From Apium graveolens (taxonomy: Eukaryota; Streptophyta; Magnoliopsida; Apiales; Apiaceae), in the NCBI RefSeq assembly GCF_009905375.1, contig NW_027417595.1:1-64000 (forward strand): a DNA stretch of 64,000 nucleotides. The letters run 5' to 3'. The position numbers and the translations under genes are program-made. Of the stretch, positions 1 to 9,442 are shown in pieces. Positions within the stretch are counted from its first letter, which is position 1. Each line of letters starts with the position of its first letter. Below the pieces are notes generated by a model, which had not been told where the DNA came from, searched no databases, and saw nothing but the letters and a program-made list of their open reading frames with translations.

Positions 1-165
1 TTGAATATATATCTGTCTGCTATATACTTAACATCAATTCACACACTTGTTCTTCTTGAACACAACTTTATAAACTCTCAAACTTGAAAAAGTTTTGAGA
101 TTTTACATTCCCCCCCCCTTCTGTAATCTCCTTGTTAGTCCACTAGAATAACAAGTGGCTCTGTG
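1..165 (+). mobile_element. Possible 3' end of an LTR plus degenerate primer-binding region (relic)
   Basis: The stretch has a T/C-rich run with nine C's near 111-119 and then a short segment ending in AATAACAAGTGG. That layout resembles the end of many Copia LTRs followed by a Met-tRNA primer-binding site, which would normally continue as TATCAGAGC. Here it continues as CTCTGTG, so the site is degenerate or the match is chance. No coding region follows. The element, if real, extends left of the window. Confidence 0.25.
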
Positions 166-2573
166 ACCACTAACTCACCTTTGCAAAAAGTTGTTAGTAG
201 CCAGGAGTGGGAGCATGCAAGTATAATGCAAGTGTTGAAAGCATTCAACCGTTCTTTGGCTATTTTGAACACCTCTAACTCTAGCGGTCGTTGTTAATAC
301 AACATCATGTCCATAAACATAACAATTAATGTGGATAAACCCCTTGATTATCTTCACAATCAATTGAATAATCCCTTGATACACTGTAATCTAAACTAAG
401 TAATATTTTGCTAGATCCCAAAATGAGCACATATGTATCAAATTTGTGATTGGCAAAGTTTCTTACAAAATTAGGCGGTACAAGTCAAAGTAGTCTATGG
501 ATTTGTAGGAACCTCTATTTATGCACCTTCAGATAAAAATTTATACAAATTCAATTTCATACATAAATATGTTATTGTGTAGGTTTTCAATTTCTTTTAT
601 TTTTTGGTTAAAATATGTCAAATTTGGTCATGGCTACTATCATGTTGGGATACCAAAAACATTTTAATGTTAGATATGTCAATGCTTTGTTGTATGAAAA
701 ATGCCGTATAATATGACCCGAAGTTTTTTTGTATTTCTATTTAGTAGTAGAACATTTAATTATTCAATTATTGTAGTTTTATATAATATTGAATACATGT
801 TGTGCAATATATACCTGTACTTTAACAAGACTAAGTCAAAATGACAGTACTAAATAAATTGTATGATAATCTAAGTTTGCATTCTGTATTATATATTTAA
901 GTCTGTAAAAGTGTAAATAGATTAGACTGAAGTATTTTCTAGTAAACAGTCTCAAGTCTAAGAATAAACTCTGGAAGAAGATCATGCCTCAGAGACAGTG
1001 TGAAGAAGCTTAAAGTTGAATAAATTTGTTTTTTGAAAAACATTCTAAGTCAAGAAATCTACAAGTCACAGATTAAGTCACATATTAAGTCTTATTGAAT
1101 GGATTAATCTGAACAAAATCGGATATATTTTAATATATTGAAAATTAATTAATATATCAATTTTTTTATTATAAAATATATTATTTTAAACAATTTATTA
1201 AAACTAATCGAATTTCAAAACCGATCAGCTAAATATTTGAAATTTATAAAAAATATTCATGCTTTCAAACTTATTTTAAAAATACGGTAAAAGTTGCATA
1301 TGAGCGTATAGAAGATATTACTCAAGGTTGAAAATGAGTTTGCAAATATTACATTTCATGTGACATGTAAGGTTGCGTCGTATTTTTGAAAAATATTTTC
1401 TACAACTTGAGTATATTTATAAAACCCCCAATATTTTTTAGTATTAATCCGGAATTTTAGAATACTGCACAAACCCAGTTATAAAACCTTGAGTTTCTCC
1501 ATCTAAATACACTTTATCCAACTAAAACTCTCCGTACTTTCAATATTTTATTTAATTATATTCAAAAATATATTCTACATGGATTAAAGTTTATCGTCCC
1601 AGGTCTTGAATTCGACCCTCGCTCAATCTGAAAATTTTGTAGAATAGATACCCATCTATAAAATTATAAGTCATATTTATCAATTTTTTTTATAAAAATT
1701 AAAGTCTAAATACCAAATCACATCCCTTTTTTTCTAGCCCCAGCCCATTATAATTGGCTGGCCCAAATCACTAGCGATGGGCTTACATGATATTTCTAAA
1801 CTTTAAAATTTAGAGTAAAATATATTCGTGTACTTATACTTAATTTACATTTTAGTTGTCAAACTATTTGAAATACTAGAATTAAAAAATTATCATTTTT
1901 AATGTGTGTCTAATCAAATTTGCCTAACTCCGTTAATTATTTTAAGGGTATTTCAATTTTTGTCATCATCTTCTTACTCAAACCCATTTATACCATTATT
2001 AAAATTTTTGATAAATTAAAATTTGTATATCCTCTTAATTTCTTAACGAAATCAGTTGATTCAAGTAGCAATGTAATCCTCTTTTCATTCGTTAAAAATT
2101 TATCTTGATTTTCATCATCAATATTGAGTTTCAAACTCAATATAAAGCCCTTTTCGTGTTCTTGATGCCATCATATTAATTGTGAAAATCAATATCAAAT
2201 CATACAGAAAGAAAAGATGATTACATTACAACTTGAATCACTTGATTTTGTTAAGAAATAAATGAGATATTCAAATTTTGAATACTTCAAAATTTTCAAC
2301 AATGTGAAAATGACAGCCGTATACCATCATAAAAAATTTAGAATTTTGGTATATCATGTGGTAATTTTGAATTGCAAAATAGAAGTGGTATGATATCCAA
2401 AATTCGAGTACAAAATTGCATTTTACTCTAAAATTCAAGCCCTTTTGACGAACCACCGCAACCCAATTTGATTAATTCTCAAATTTGTCGTTCACACCTA
2501 TCGAAAAATATTATAATTTCCACGTAAAAGAGTGGATGGACCGCCTGATATGATTTTCGTTATTAATGTACTT
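166..2573. other. Gene-free AT-rich intergenic DNA
   Basis: No reading frame of convincing composition is present on either strand; the longest open stretches are short and low-complexity. The segment near 1590-1625 has a weak tRNA-like B-box but no matching A-box. I see no LTR boundaries or terminal inverted repeats. Confidence 0.6.
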
Positions 2574-2585
2574 TGCATACTTGTA

Positions 2586-2724
2586 TTTTTTTTGACTGAT
2601 TTTGGCTTATAGCCTTACAAATGAGTATCTTTCTCAACAATTCTCGGGGTGAGCCAGGATCGAACCCAGGATCTGGGACGACAGAGGATAAGCCCTTTAC
2701 CACTTGAGCTATCCAACCGTGCTC
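2586..2724 (-). mobile_element. tRNA-derived SINE, about 139 bp, with 12-bp target-site duplications
   Basis: Read on the minus strand, the element has a perfect RNA polymerase III A-box (TAGCTCAAGTGG, plus-strand 2700-2711) and a perfect B-box (GGTTCGATCC, plus-strand 2657-2666) spaced as in a tRNA gene, and it ends in a run of eight A's (plus-strand T's at 2586-2593). It is flanked on both sides by the identical 12-mer TGCATACTTGTA (2574-2585 and 2725-2736), the target-site duplication expected from LINE-dependent retroposition. The tRNA-like part cannot be a working tRNA gene, because it continues into unrelated sequence and lacks a paired acceptor stem. Low divergence of both boxes and of the duplication argues for a fairly recent insertion. 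Confidence 0.88.
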
Positions 2725-2856
2725 TGCATACTTGTACTTTGTTTCAAAAAGAAATCTATATCGCAACTTTGAAAAAAGTCAGTTTGCACCCCTATATTTT
2801 AACTTGTAGATTTATTATGCACCCATATTCAGAATTTTATTGAATTGGACATGGAC

Positions 2857-3166
2857 AAAATCAAAATTCAGCAATATACTTAATCAATTTTTTTTTCAAA
2901 TAATATTAAATATTGATTTTTTCTTTATTCTAAATATAAAAAATTAATTTTTTAATTTTTAAATAATATTATTAATTTCAGTTTCGATTTTCATTTTTAT
3001 AAATTTAATTTCAAAATTTTACAACTCTGCTAAGATTAAATTTAAGTGTATAATCAAAATTACTTGTTAAAATTATTTTCAGTAGAATTGTAAAATATTA
3101 GCATTAATACTATAAAATGAAAATCAAAACTAAAATTACTGCAATTATTTGAAAATTTAAAATTTA
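2857..3166 (+). repeat. Direct repeat copy 1 (about 308 bp)
   Basis: This block is nearly identical to 3331-3638 in the same orientation, offset by about 474 bases. Both begin AAAATCAAAA and include the shared run TTTCAGTTTCGATTTTCATT. They lack TG..CA ends, a primer-binding site and a polypurine tract, so they do not look like LTRs. Confidence 0.85.
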
Positions 3167-3168
3167 CA

Positions 3169-3330
3169 ATAGACAAGAAAGTAAAGAAAGATTAATATTT
3201 TAAAATATCACAACATCAGCACTTCATTAGTTCAATTATAACGGCCCCACTTAATTTATATATACGTTTCATACGTTACACATATCTATACGTAATATTT
3301 ACGTTACACCTACCTAATATTTATTTGAAG
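3169..3330 (+). repeat. Copy of the nsLTP upstream region, sandwiched between direct repeats
   Basis: About 162 bases align by eye with 4721-4886, which lies 350-510 bases upstream of the nsLTP start codon. Both begin ATAGACAAGAAAGTAAAGAA, share TCAGCACTTCATT and end near TTACACCTACCTAA. The two copies differ by scattered substitutions and small indels, so the duplication is not very recent. Confidence 0.8.
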
Positions 3331-3638
3331 AAAATCAAAAATTTAGCAATATACTCAATTGTTTTTCCAAATAATATTAAATATTGATTTTTTCTTTATT
3401 CTAAATATAAAATAAATAATTTTTAAATTTTAAATAATATTATTAATTTCAGTTTCGATTTTCATTTTTATAAATTTAATTTCAAAATTTTACAACTGTG
3501 CTAAGATTAAACTTAAGTGTATAATCAAAATTACTTGTTAAAATTATTTTTAGTGGAATGGTAAAATATTAGCATTAATACTATAGAATGAAAATCAAAA
3601 CTGAAATTACTACTATTACTTGAAAATATAAAATTTAA
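3331..3638 (+). repeat. Direct repeat copy 2 (about 308 bp)
   Basis: Partner of 2857-3166. Together with the intervening upstream-region copy it gives the order repeat, promoter fragment, repeat inside the inverted-repeat element. Confidence 0.85.
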
Positions 3639-3770
3639 AATTTTGTATTAAAATTTAATTTTAATATTATTTGAAAGATACAAAATTTAAAATACTTATT
3701 TTTTTTGCTGAATTTCTAATTTTTCGCCTGTTCAATTCAATGAAATTATGAAAAGGGTGTATAATAAATG

Positions 3771-4201
3771 CCGAAATAGAACAATATGCTTTTCCCAAAT
3801 TTCTGGTATACATTTCTTTTTCATCAAAATTGAGGAGCGCAAAGTGCAATTAACTCCGTATATATGTATATATGCATGTATGTATGTATGTATATTGAAG
3901 TACATTGAGTTATATTTAAAAATTATTTTCTTTTAAAATAGATATAAATAATAAATTTTGAAAAAATAACGAGAGAGAAAATAAGTGAAAAAAAGTCTTT
4001 GTACAAACTGAGCATATTAGCCCTTAAAATATGCATATTTGTATAGATTACCACATATTACCCCTTGCCTAATGGTAGATATCATAATTTTACTTCGATA
4101 ACGTACAAAAGTAATAAATCAGTGGCATAAAGGTACATTTTCGTACATCTAGCGTTCATGTGTATTTTCGGTGAAATTTAAGGGCTAATGTGTCATAAAC
4201 C
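3771..4201. other. Gene-free spacer with a short TATG/TATA microsatellite
   Basis: A tract of alternating TATG and TATA units lies around 3857-3896. Nothing else is recognisable and there is no coding potential. Confidence 0.6.
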
Positions 4202-4345
4202 TAGGGCTGAGCAGAAAAATCGAAACGAAACCGATAAAAACCGATTAAAACCGAACCGATAAAAATCGAACCAAATTAAAACCGAGAAACCGAAAAACCG
4301 AAACGTTACTTACAGTAACCGAACCGAAAAACCGAAACCGAACCG
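4202..4345. mobile_element. hAT-like element end with CCGAACC-rich subterminal repeats (truncated)
   Basis: It begins TAGGGCTGAGCA, almost the same terminus as the complete MITE at 41701-42229, and continues into many iterations of AACCGAACCGA-like and AAACCGA-like motifs up to about 4345. The matching right end is not found downstream, so only one end survives. An AT dinucleotide tract (about 4360-4382) follows. Confidence 0.55.
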
Positions 4346-4720
4346 ATTAATATAATATATTAATATATATATATATATATATTATATAAGATATATATCA
4401 TAAAAATATAAATATTTAATTTAAGAATTTAAACTTTGGGCCAGTAATTTTAATCATTTGGGCCTGTCTAAGTTATAATGTAGTCCAAATTGAATATTCC
4501 ACAGTCCAATAGTCCATATCCACATAGAGTCCAAGTCCACACACCACACTGGCACACTCCATCCTTAGGTTAGCCACTCATCCGTCATCAGCTCATCGCA
4601 CTCGGCAATTTAGGTAAAATCTATGTAATCTGTAGGTGGAGATCAGTTATCAGAACTCCGGTTCATATTTGAAAAATAGGTAACAAATCAGTTATCGAAC
4701 TCTATAATTCTAATTTTGCT
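4346..4720. other. Spacer between the hAT-like end and the nsLTP upstream region
   Basis: It contains an AT microsatellite and then sequence with repeated GGGCC and AGTCCA words. It may be internal sequence of the truncated hAT-like element, but nothing coding is visible. Confidence 0.4.
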
Positions 4721-4886
4721 ATAGACAAGAAAGTAAAGAAAGATTAAATTTTCAAGTATCCACAGGCATCAGCACTTCATTTAGCTAAACTATAACGCCC
4801 CCACTTACTTTCTATATACGGTTCATACCGTTACACATATCATCACTTAATATTTTAAGTTACACCTACCTAACATTTATCGGAAG
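4721..4886 (+). repeat. Upstream region of the nsLTP gene (source-side copy of the 3169-3330 repeat)
   Basis: This copy sits at the expected distal-promoter distance from the nsLTP gene, and the other copy lies inside a transposon-like structure. The simplest reading is that this one is the original. The direction of copying is inferred, not shown. Confidence 0.65.
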
Positions 4887-5137
4887 ATGCATGTTAATAA
4901 ATACTAATTTCCCATGGCCCCAAGCTATTTTGTGTTTACACTTTTGATTTGGGGTTTGGCATATCCACCAAATTTTACCTCATTATCTTTTCAACTATTG
5001 TTTGTGAATATAATATAGTAGTCATCTCCCACTATTATACAATTTACTCATTTATGATGCCCCATTTTATTAAGATATATTAAATCTTAGAGATAAGTTA
5101 CTTATCCGTAACATTTATTAAGAGCACTACCTTTTCC

Positions 5138-5145
5138 TATAAAAA
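5138..5145 (+). promoter_or_regulatory. TATA box of the nsLTP gene
   Basis: TATAAAAA lies 89-96 bases upstream of the ATG at 5234. This would place the transcription start near 5170 with a short A/T-rich leader, typical of small plant secreted-protein genes. Confidence 0.6.
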
Positions 5146-5233
5146 CCATTGCAAACCAACTATTTCATCTCAAAATATTACTCTATCAGTCATTGCAATT
5201 AAAAGTAGCTGATAATCATCAGAATTTTCTCAA

Positions 5234-5547
5234 ATGGCAATCAATTTAAGAACCGCATTGAGCAACAAAATTGTGATTACAATGATCGCAATAGCTGTAA
5301 TTATGTTAGCAGAAGTACAAGTGGCGAAGTCAGACTGCAATCCAGTGGCATTAGCAGTGTGCCTTCCAGCCATAACAGATCCCAACACACCAGCGGCACC
5401 TGAATGCTGTTCTAATCTCAAAGCACAACAACCTTGTTTTTGCCAATATCTTAAAAATCCGATTTATGCGAATATATTAATTCTCCTGGCGGTAAAAAAG
5501 TTGCTGCTACTTGTGGTGTTACTATTCCAACCCAATGTCCAGTGTAA
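5234..5547 (+). pseudogene. Type-2 non-specific lipid transfer protein, frame broken by one missing base
   Basis: The reading frame opens with a hydrophobic signal peptide (about residues 11-31) followed by mature sequence from about Asp34. The eight-cysteine nsLTP pattern is visible: C35, C43, the CC pair at 58-59 and the C-x-C pair at 68-70, all in the first frame. The last two cysteines lie in another frame, ending at a stop at 5545-5547. The switch falls near 5473-5478, where one base appears to be missing. With one base added there, the CxC-to-C spacing becomes 23 residues, as in type-2 nsLTPs. The family binds and carries lipids in the apoplast. Without the shift, translation would run to 5599 with an unrelated tail. 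A recent pseudogene and a consensus sequencing error are both possible; the rest of the gene, its TATA box and its AATAAA look intact. Single exon. Confidence 0.8.
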
Positions 5548-5594
5548 TTTGTTTCATAAATTTGATGTAACCATATATATCAAATTCAATAGAA

Positions 5595-5600
5595 AATAAA
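5595..5600 (+). terminator. Polyadenylation signal of the nsLTP gene
   Basis: AATAAA lies about 48 bases after the nsLTP stop codon at 5545-5547, a normal distance for a plant near-upstream element. Confidence 0.5.
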
Positions 5601-7227
5601 TTTGAAAGATTTACTATTTTTTCCGCTTTTTTATGACTCGTATTTTTTTAAAATTTTAATTGCTTAGTAGCTATGATGATTAAAATATTCTCTCTAGTGC
5701 ATAGATAATTTTTGAGTAACATCCAAATTGCTTGTTGCACAATTTTTTCGTTTAACATATATGTAATTTGTGAACAACGGTTGTTTTGGAACTCATCTTC
5801 AATATTTACGAAGAACAAAATAATTCGATATGCTCGTACATAATCAATTTGAATCAAAAATATTGAATTTGGATTTGTAATTTCAATGTGAAAAAATTTG
5901 TATTTAAAATTTGATTTTAGGTGTTCGTAACCGATATCTGATTTAAAATTCGACATCTGAACTATCCCAAACCAACTCTGATGTATCCCAAACCAATTTC
6001 GAAAGATGACCGAAACTTGATTTATATAATAAAATAATGTAACTGTAATTTGTACATTGTTATATATAGCCTATTCCTCGTGCGATGCACGGTTGTTTTA
6101 AGTAATAGTTATTTTATTATCTTTATTTTAAATAGTATAAATGTTATAGACATAGAAGAAAACACATAATTTTTATATAAACCCGTTATATTAACCAAGT
6201 CGAAGTTATTATATCGAGTTTATTTTTAATTTAATTTGATCCGGCTGGAATATCAATTTTTAGCTCGAATGTGTAATACTATACATTATTTTCTTTTATC
6301 CGATAGTATTATATCGACAAAAAAATTATATTTTAAGTCTAATTTTTTCTAGCCCTTTTCAATAGTATAATATTTTTAACAGCCTTAATAGTATTTATTA
6401 ATTTATTTTAGCTTGATCCATCAAATTCAAATAATTTTTAAGTTTTTAATATCCGATACCATTAGTATATTTTTTAAAACCCGGATGAATATTATATATA
6501 TATTTTTTATCCTGGGTCCATTATACAACACCTACCAACTAATTATCTTTTGACTTTAAATTTGTTTTAGATCAGTTCAATATGATAACTTTTTTGTCAA
6601 GGTGAATAATATATATTATTTTATTTGGACCATACAGATATAATTTTATTTGTATTCATATAATTAAATTGTGAATATTAATTTATTTAATGAGATTGTT
6701 TTATTTTAAATATAATTATGAATTTATAGGATGATCAAAATACAGATGACCAAACGACTACTAAAAAAGCTTTCAATGTTTCATATTTATATTATTTTAA
6801 ATTGTTTAGAATTATAGACATAAAATAAAGAGAAATTACCAAAAAATACTAACGTTTCTAAGTTTTTTTGGGATTATACTATCTTTTGAATTTTTTTACA
6901 AAAATACGAAATCAACCAAAATCAAGCAGACATGCAACTAGTTGAATCGAGTTTTTTTTTGTTGCATGAGGTTGCATGGAGCTGCAAAAATTATTCAAAG
7001 TTTGCATCTAGTTGAATTAAGTTGCAGAAAATCGTATTCTTGCAAAAAAAATATTAGGAAAATAGTATTTTTGCAAATAAAAAGTAATTTTCAAATTTTT
7101 TTAAAAAAATGATAGTATTTTTGTAGAAATATTTTTAGCCTTGTTTTTTTTTTCAAAATGCCCTAAAAAACGGTAATTATATAAACTTGTTATATCAACC
7201 AAAATCTAAGTAATTGTACTTAGTTTG
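5601..7227. other. AT-rich intergenic DNA with short repeat-like pieces
   Basis: No coding region is seen. Around 6075-6093 there is a GTGCGATGCAC hairpin motif often found near plant Helitron 3' ends, but without a confirmable terminus. About 6826-7150 reads like an old MITE: AATACTAAC near its left side, ATAGTATTTTTG near its right and repeated GTTGCAT/GAATTAAGTTGCA words between. Confidence 0.45.
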
Positions 7228-7475
7228 TGAAATAGAGAATAGAATGGGTGATTAAAACCCTAGATCTGAAAACGGAGGTCGACTCTCATTAGGCAGAGAG
7301 ATGAATAAAATTGAAATTAAAAACAAACTAAGTACAATTACTTTTTTTCCCCAAAAAAAAGAGTAATTGTACTTAGTTTGTTTTTAATTCAATTTTATTC
7401 ATCTTTCTGCCCAATGAGAGTCGACCTCCGTTTTCAGATCTAGGGTTTTAATCACCCATTCTCTTCTCCATTTCA
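7228..7475. repeat. Long foldback: two ~120-bp inverted arms with a very short loop
   Basis: The arm at about 7228-7348 is nearly the exact reverse complement of about 7353-7475, including the blocks GAGAGTCGACCTCCG and TCAGATCTAGGGTTTTAATC. Only a short C/A spacer separates them. The 17-mer TAATTGTACTTAGTTTG also occurs as an extra direct copy at 7211-7227. If transcribed, the RNA would fold into a single long hairpin. The arm looks like a plant 5' leader (AGGGTTTT, then C/T-rich), and the right arm runs on into C/T-rich DNA up to about 7550. Confidence 0.9.
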
Positions 7476-7631
7476 CATATCTATAATTCCCTTCCATCGT
7501 TTAATCATTTTCACTCTTTCATCTTCTCTTTTCTTTATTTTATTATTTTTTCAAAATTTCGAATAAACATCTTTTATGGGTGTGATCTAATCAATTTGGG
7601 GGGAGATCTTTCTTGTACCTTGTTATGAAGG

Positions 7632-8039
7632 TTGTCCCAAATCTTTTGGGTGTCAGTATGTTTGTTTAAAGAATTTGTGTCTGTTGGAGTTGGTTCCGTT
7701 GGAAAGAATTTATATAATTTTTTGGCAGATTTGGATTTCTTGCATAAAAATCGAGATGGTGGTGAATATTACAAGTGCTTACTTTTCACAACAAAAGATT
7801 ATTCATTGTCCAGGGCATTTGTTCCTCCGGTTTTAGTTGATGTAACTAAAAATTCTAAATATTGGGCTACAGATGAAATTAATGTGAAGGTCAATTGTGA
7901 TGCTCCTATCTTCAGGGTTGGTGTTGGCTGGATTATTGTGAAAGTTATTAGAATCCTTTTTATTTCAAAGAATATTTTTCTATTTGTTAAGCAATCTGAA
8001 AACAAGACTACTTGTTTAGTTCATTTATTTATTTCCTAG
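7632..8039 (+). pseudogene. Possible relic of a LINE RNase H-like domain
   Basis: The open frame encodes 135 residues. One stretch, about residues 80-105, has the pattern KVNCDAP followed by GVGWII, which resembles the first strand of the RNase H-like domain at the C terminus of many plant LINE reverse transcriptases (V-K-x-N-x-D-A ... G-x-G-x-V-I-R). Upstream residues show no recognisable domain and downstream the reading becomes hydrophobic and low-complexity, so the fragment is decayed. It could also be a chance match. Confidence 0.3.
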
Positions 8040-8146
8040 GTTGTATTATCAGTTCGGAGGTCTGTTCCGACTGTTTTCCAGTATTCCAATGAATGCATTC
8101 TATTTTGTTTGTCAAAAAAAATAATTCAATTTATTAATGATTGAAT

Positions 8147-8689
8147 CACTACAAGAAAATAAGGCCAAATACAACCGCATAAATACAACCGAAGTCAAAT
8201 TCAACTGAAAACGATTGAAAATAAAGGTGCGGCTAAATACGACCGAAATCGGTTGTATAAAACTCCGGTAGTATTTAGGCACCTGAGTTCGAGCTTCTTG
8301 AAGAACCAACATCCCTTCGGAGCCTAAAGGAATTTAATCAGAAAAAAAGAAGTTATTGTGTTGGCCAGGGCAAGATCCCCAAGGAAAGGAAGGATCAATC
8401 TTCATCCCCAAGACAGTTTGGCTGAGCTTCTGGGCGCGCGGGATGCAGCGCAAGTGATAAAGAAACAAAAGGTGGTGAAATAACAATCTGAAGTTGCTGT
8501 TCCAAATGATATATACAAGATGATGTCGGAGATCCTAGATGCAGTGTGGGAGATGGTTCGCTCTTTACCCACGCATGAGGTGAAGCAAACCATTCTTGAC
8601 GAGGAGGTGCGTAAATTAGCCTATGCTGCCCTTCTGGACTCGGGTCAACAATCATTGCACAGTCATTACGTTCGGGTAGCAACTGGTTT
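8147..8689. mobile_element. Left end of a CACTA (En/Spm) transposon, truncated by the Gypsy LTR
   Basis: The terminal sequence CACTACAAGAAAA is the classic plant CACTA inverted repeat. It is followed by repeated ACAACCG / CGGTTGTA motifs in both orientations (about 8173-8262), as expected for CACTA subterminal repeats. The remaining sequence to 8689 has open frames on both strands that I do not recognise. No partner end (TTCTTGTAGTG) is present in the window, so the rest was lost or displaced where LTR 1 begins at 8690. Confidence 0.75.
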
Positions 8690-9275
8690 TGTAACGACCG
8701 AGGAATTACGCTTGTATTATATTATAATAATAATAATTATGAGTATTATTATGTGATTAAATGTGTTAAGTCGTTGAACCCTAACTGCTATGTGTTATGT
8801 GTTGTTGTTTTGATCCAAACGTGTTTTGGATATTTATTGAGCGTTCTATCGTCAGTTATATATATTATATCAAAACCAGTACAGCTCAAAACTATGTTTT
8901 AAAAGCCCGTATTCAAACAAAATCATTGGCCCTATTTTGCCAAAAATGCCCTATACCGTATCGCTATTCTGAACCCCTAGACGTTTACAAATTGACCTTT
9001 TTCGCGAAAAACGACTTTTTTCGGACCCCTTCGGGTACCAAAAACCCCACAAAAATCACATTTTTATTTTTATATGATTATGAAATTATCATATATCATT
9101 TTTCTTTGTATTTTTGTATTGTTCACAATTTTTGGGAATTTTTAGTATTTATTTTGTATTATGGATATTTAAAAATTCATTATTAATACCCAAAAATTAT
9201 AAAAATTGGGGCCAAATATTTTATTAGGAGTGTAATTAGACCCTTAATTTTACTTAGGGGTATTATTTTCATAAA

Positions 9276-9442
9276 TATAAATACCTGAATTATTATTAAT
9301 TAAATCAGTTAATTATACTTAAAAATCAGAAAATAAAAAGAAAATCAGAAAAGGGAATTAGGGTTAGGGTTTTGTGAAGAACAGCAGCAGAATCAATCGC
9401 GAATTTGAGGGTGATTCCGGAGTCCAAATCGTTCATGTAAGT
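9276..9442 (+). promoter_or_regulatory. Candidate LTR promoter and leader exon with splice donor
   Basis: TATAAATA (9276-9283) is followed after about 80 bases by a leader containing AGGGTTAGGGTTTTG and AACAGCAGCAG, then a donor (CAT|GTAAGT at 9437). The same arrangement recurs in LTR 2 and LTR 3. Use of these sites is inferred only. Confidence 0.4.

Larger units (their letters stand above)
2806..3770. mobile_element. Non-autonomous element with imperfect terminal inverted repeats and internal direct repeats
   Basis: The left segment about 2810-2873 and the reverse complement of about 3706-3769 match by eye over roughly 60 bases, including ATTTATTATNCACCC and CATTGAATTGNACA-like blocks in the same order. 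Between them lie two direct repeats (2857-3166 and 3331-3638) and a segment that copies the upstream region of the nsLTP gene. There is no transposase reading frame, so this would be a non-autonomous DNA transposon or a foldback element. I could not define exact ends or a target duplication, so superfamily is open. Confidence 0.5.

Noticed and set aside
1590..1625. Second tRNA-derived SINE
   Set aside because: Only a weak B-box (GAATTCGACCCT) is present; no A-box, tail or duplications.
2650..2724. A functional tRNA gene on the minus strand
   Set aside because: A- and B-boxes are perfect, but there is no acceptor-stem pairing and the sequence has an A-tail and target duplications, so it is a SINE.
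6060..6100. Helitron 3' end on the minus strand at the GTGCGATGCAC motif
   Set aside because: The hairpin-like word is common in plant repeats, no CTRR end with a T flank and no matching 5' TC end could be placed.
9357..9375. Telomere-like TTAGGGTTAGGGTTTT in the LTRs
   Set aside because: Only two or three units, present at the same place in all three LTRs. It is part of the leader sequence, not interstitial telomere repeat.
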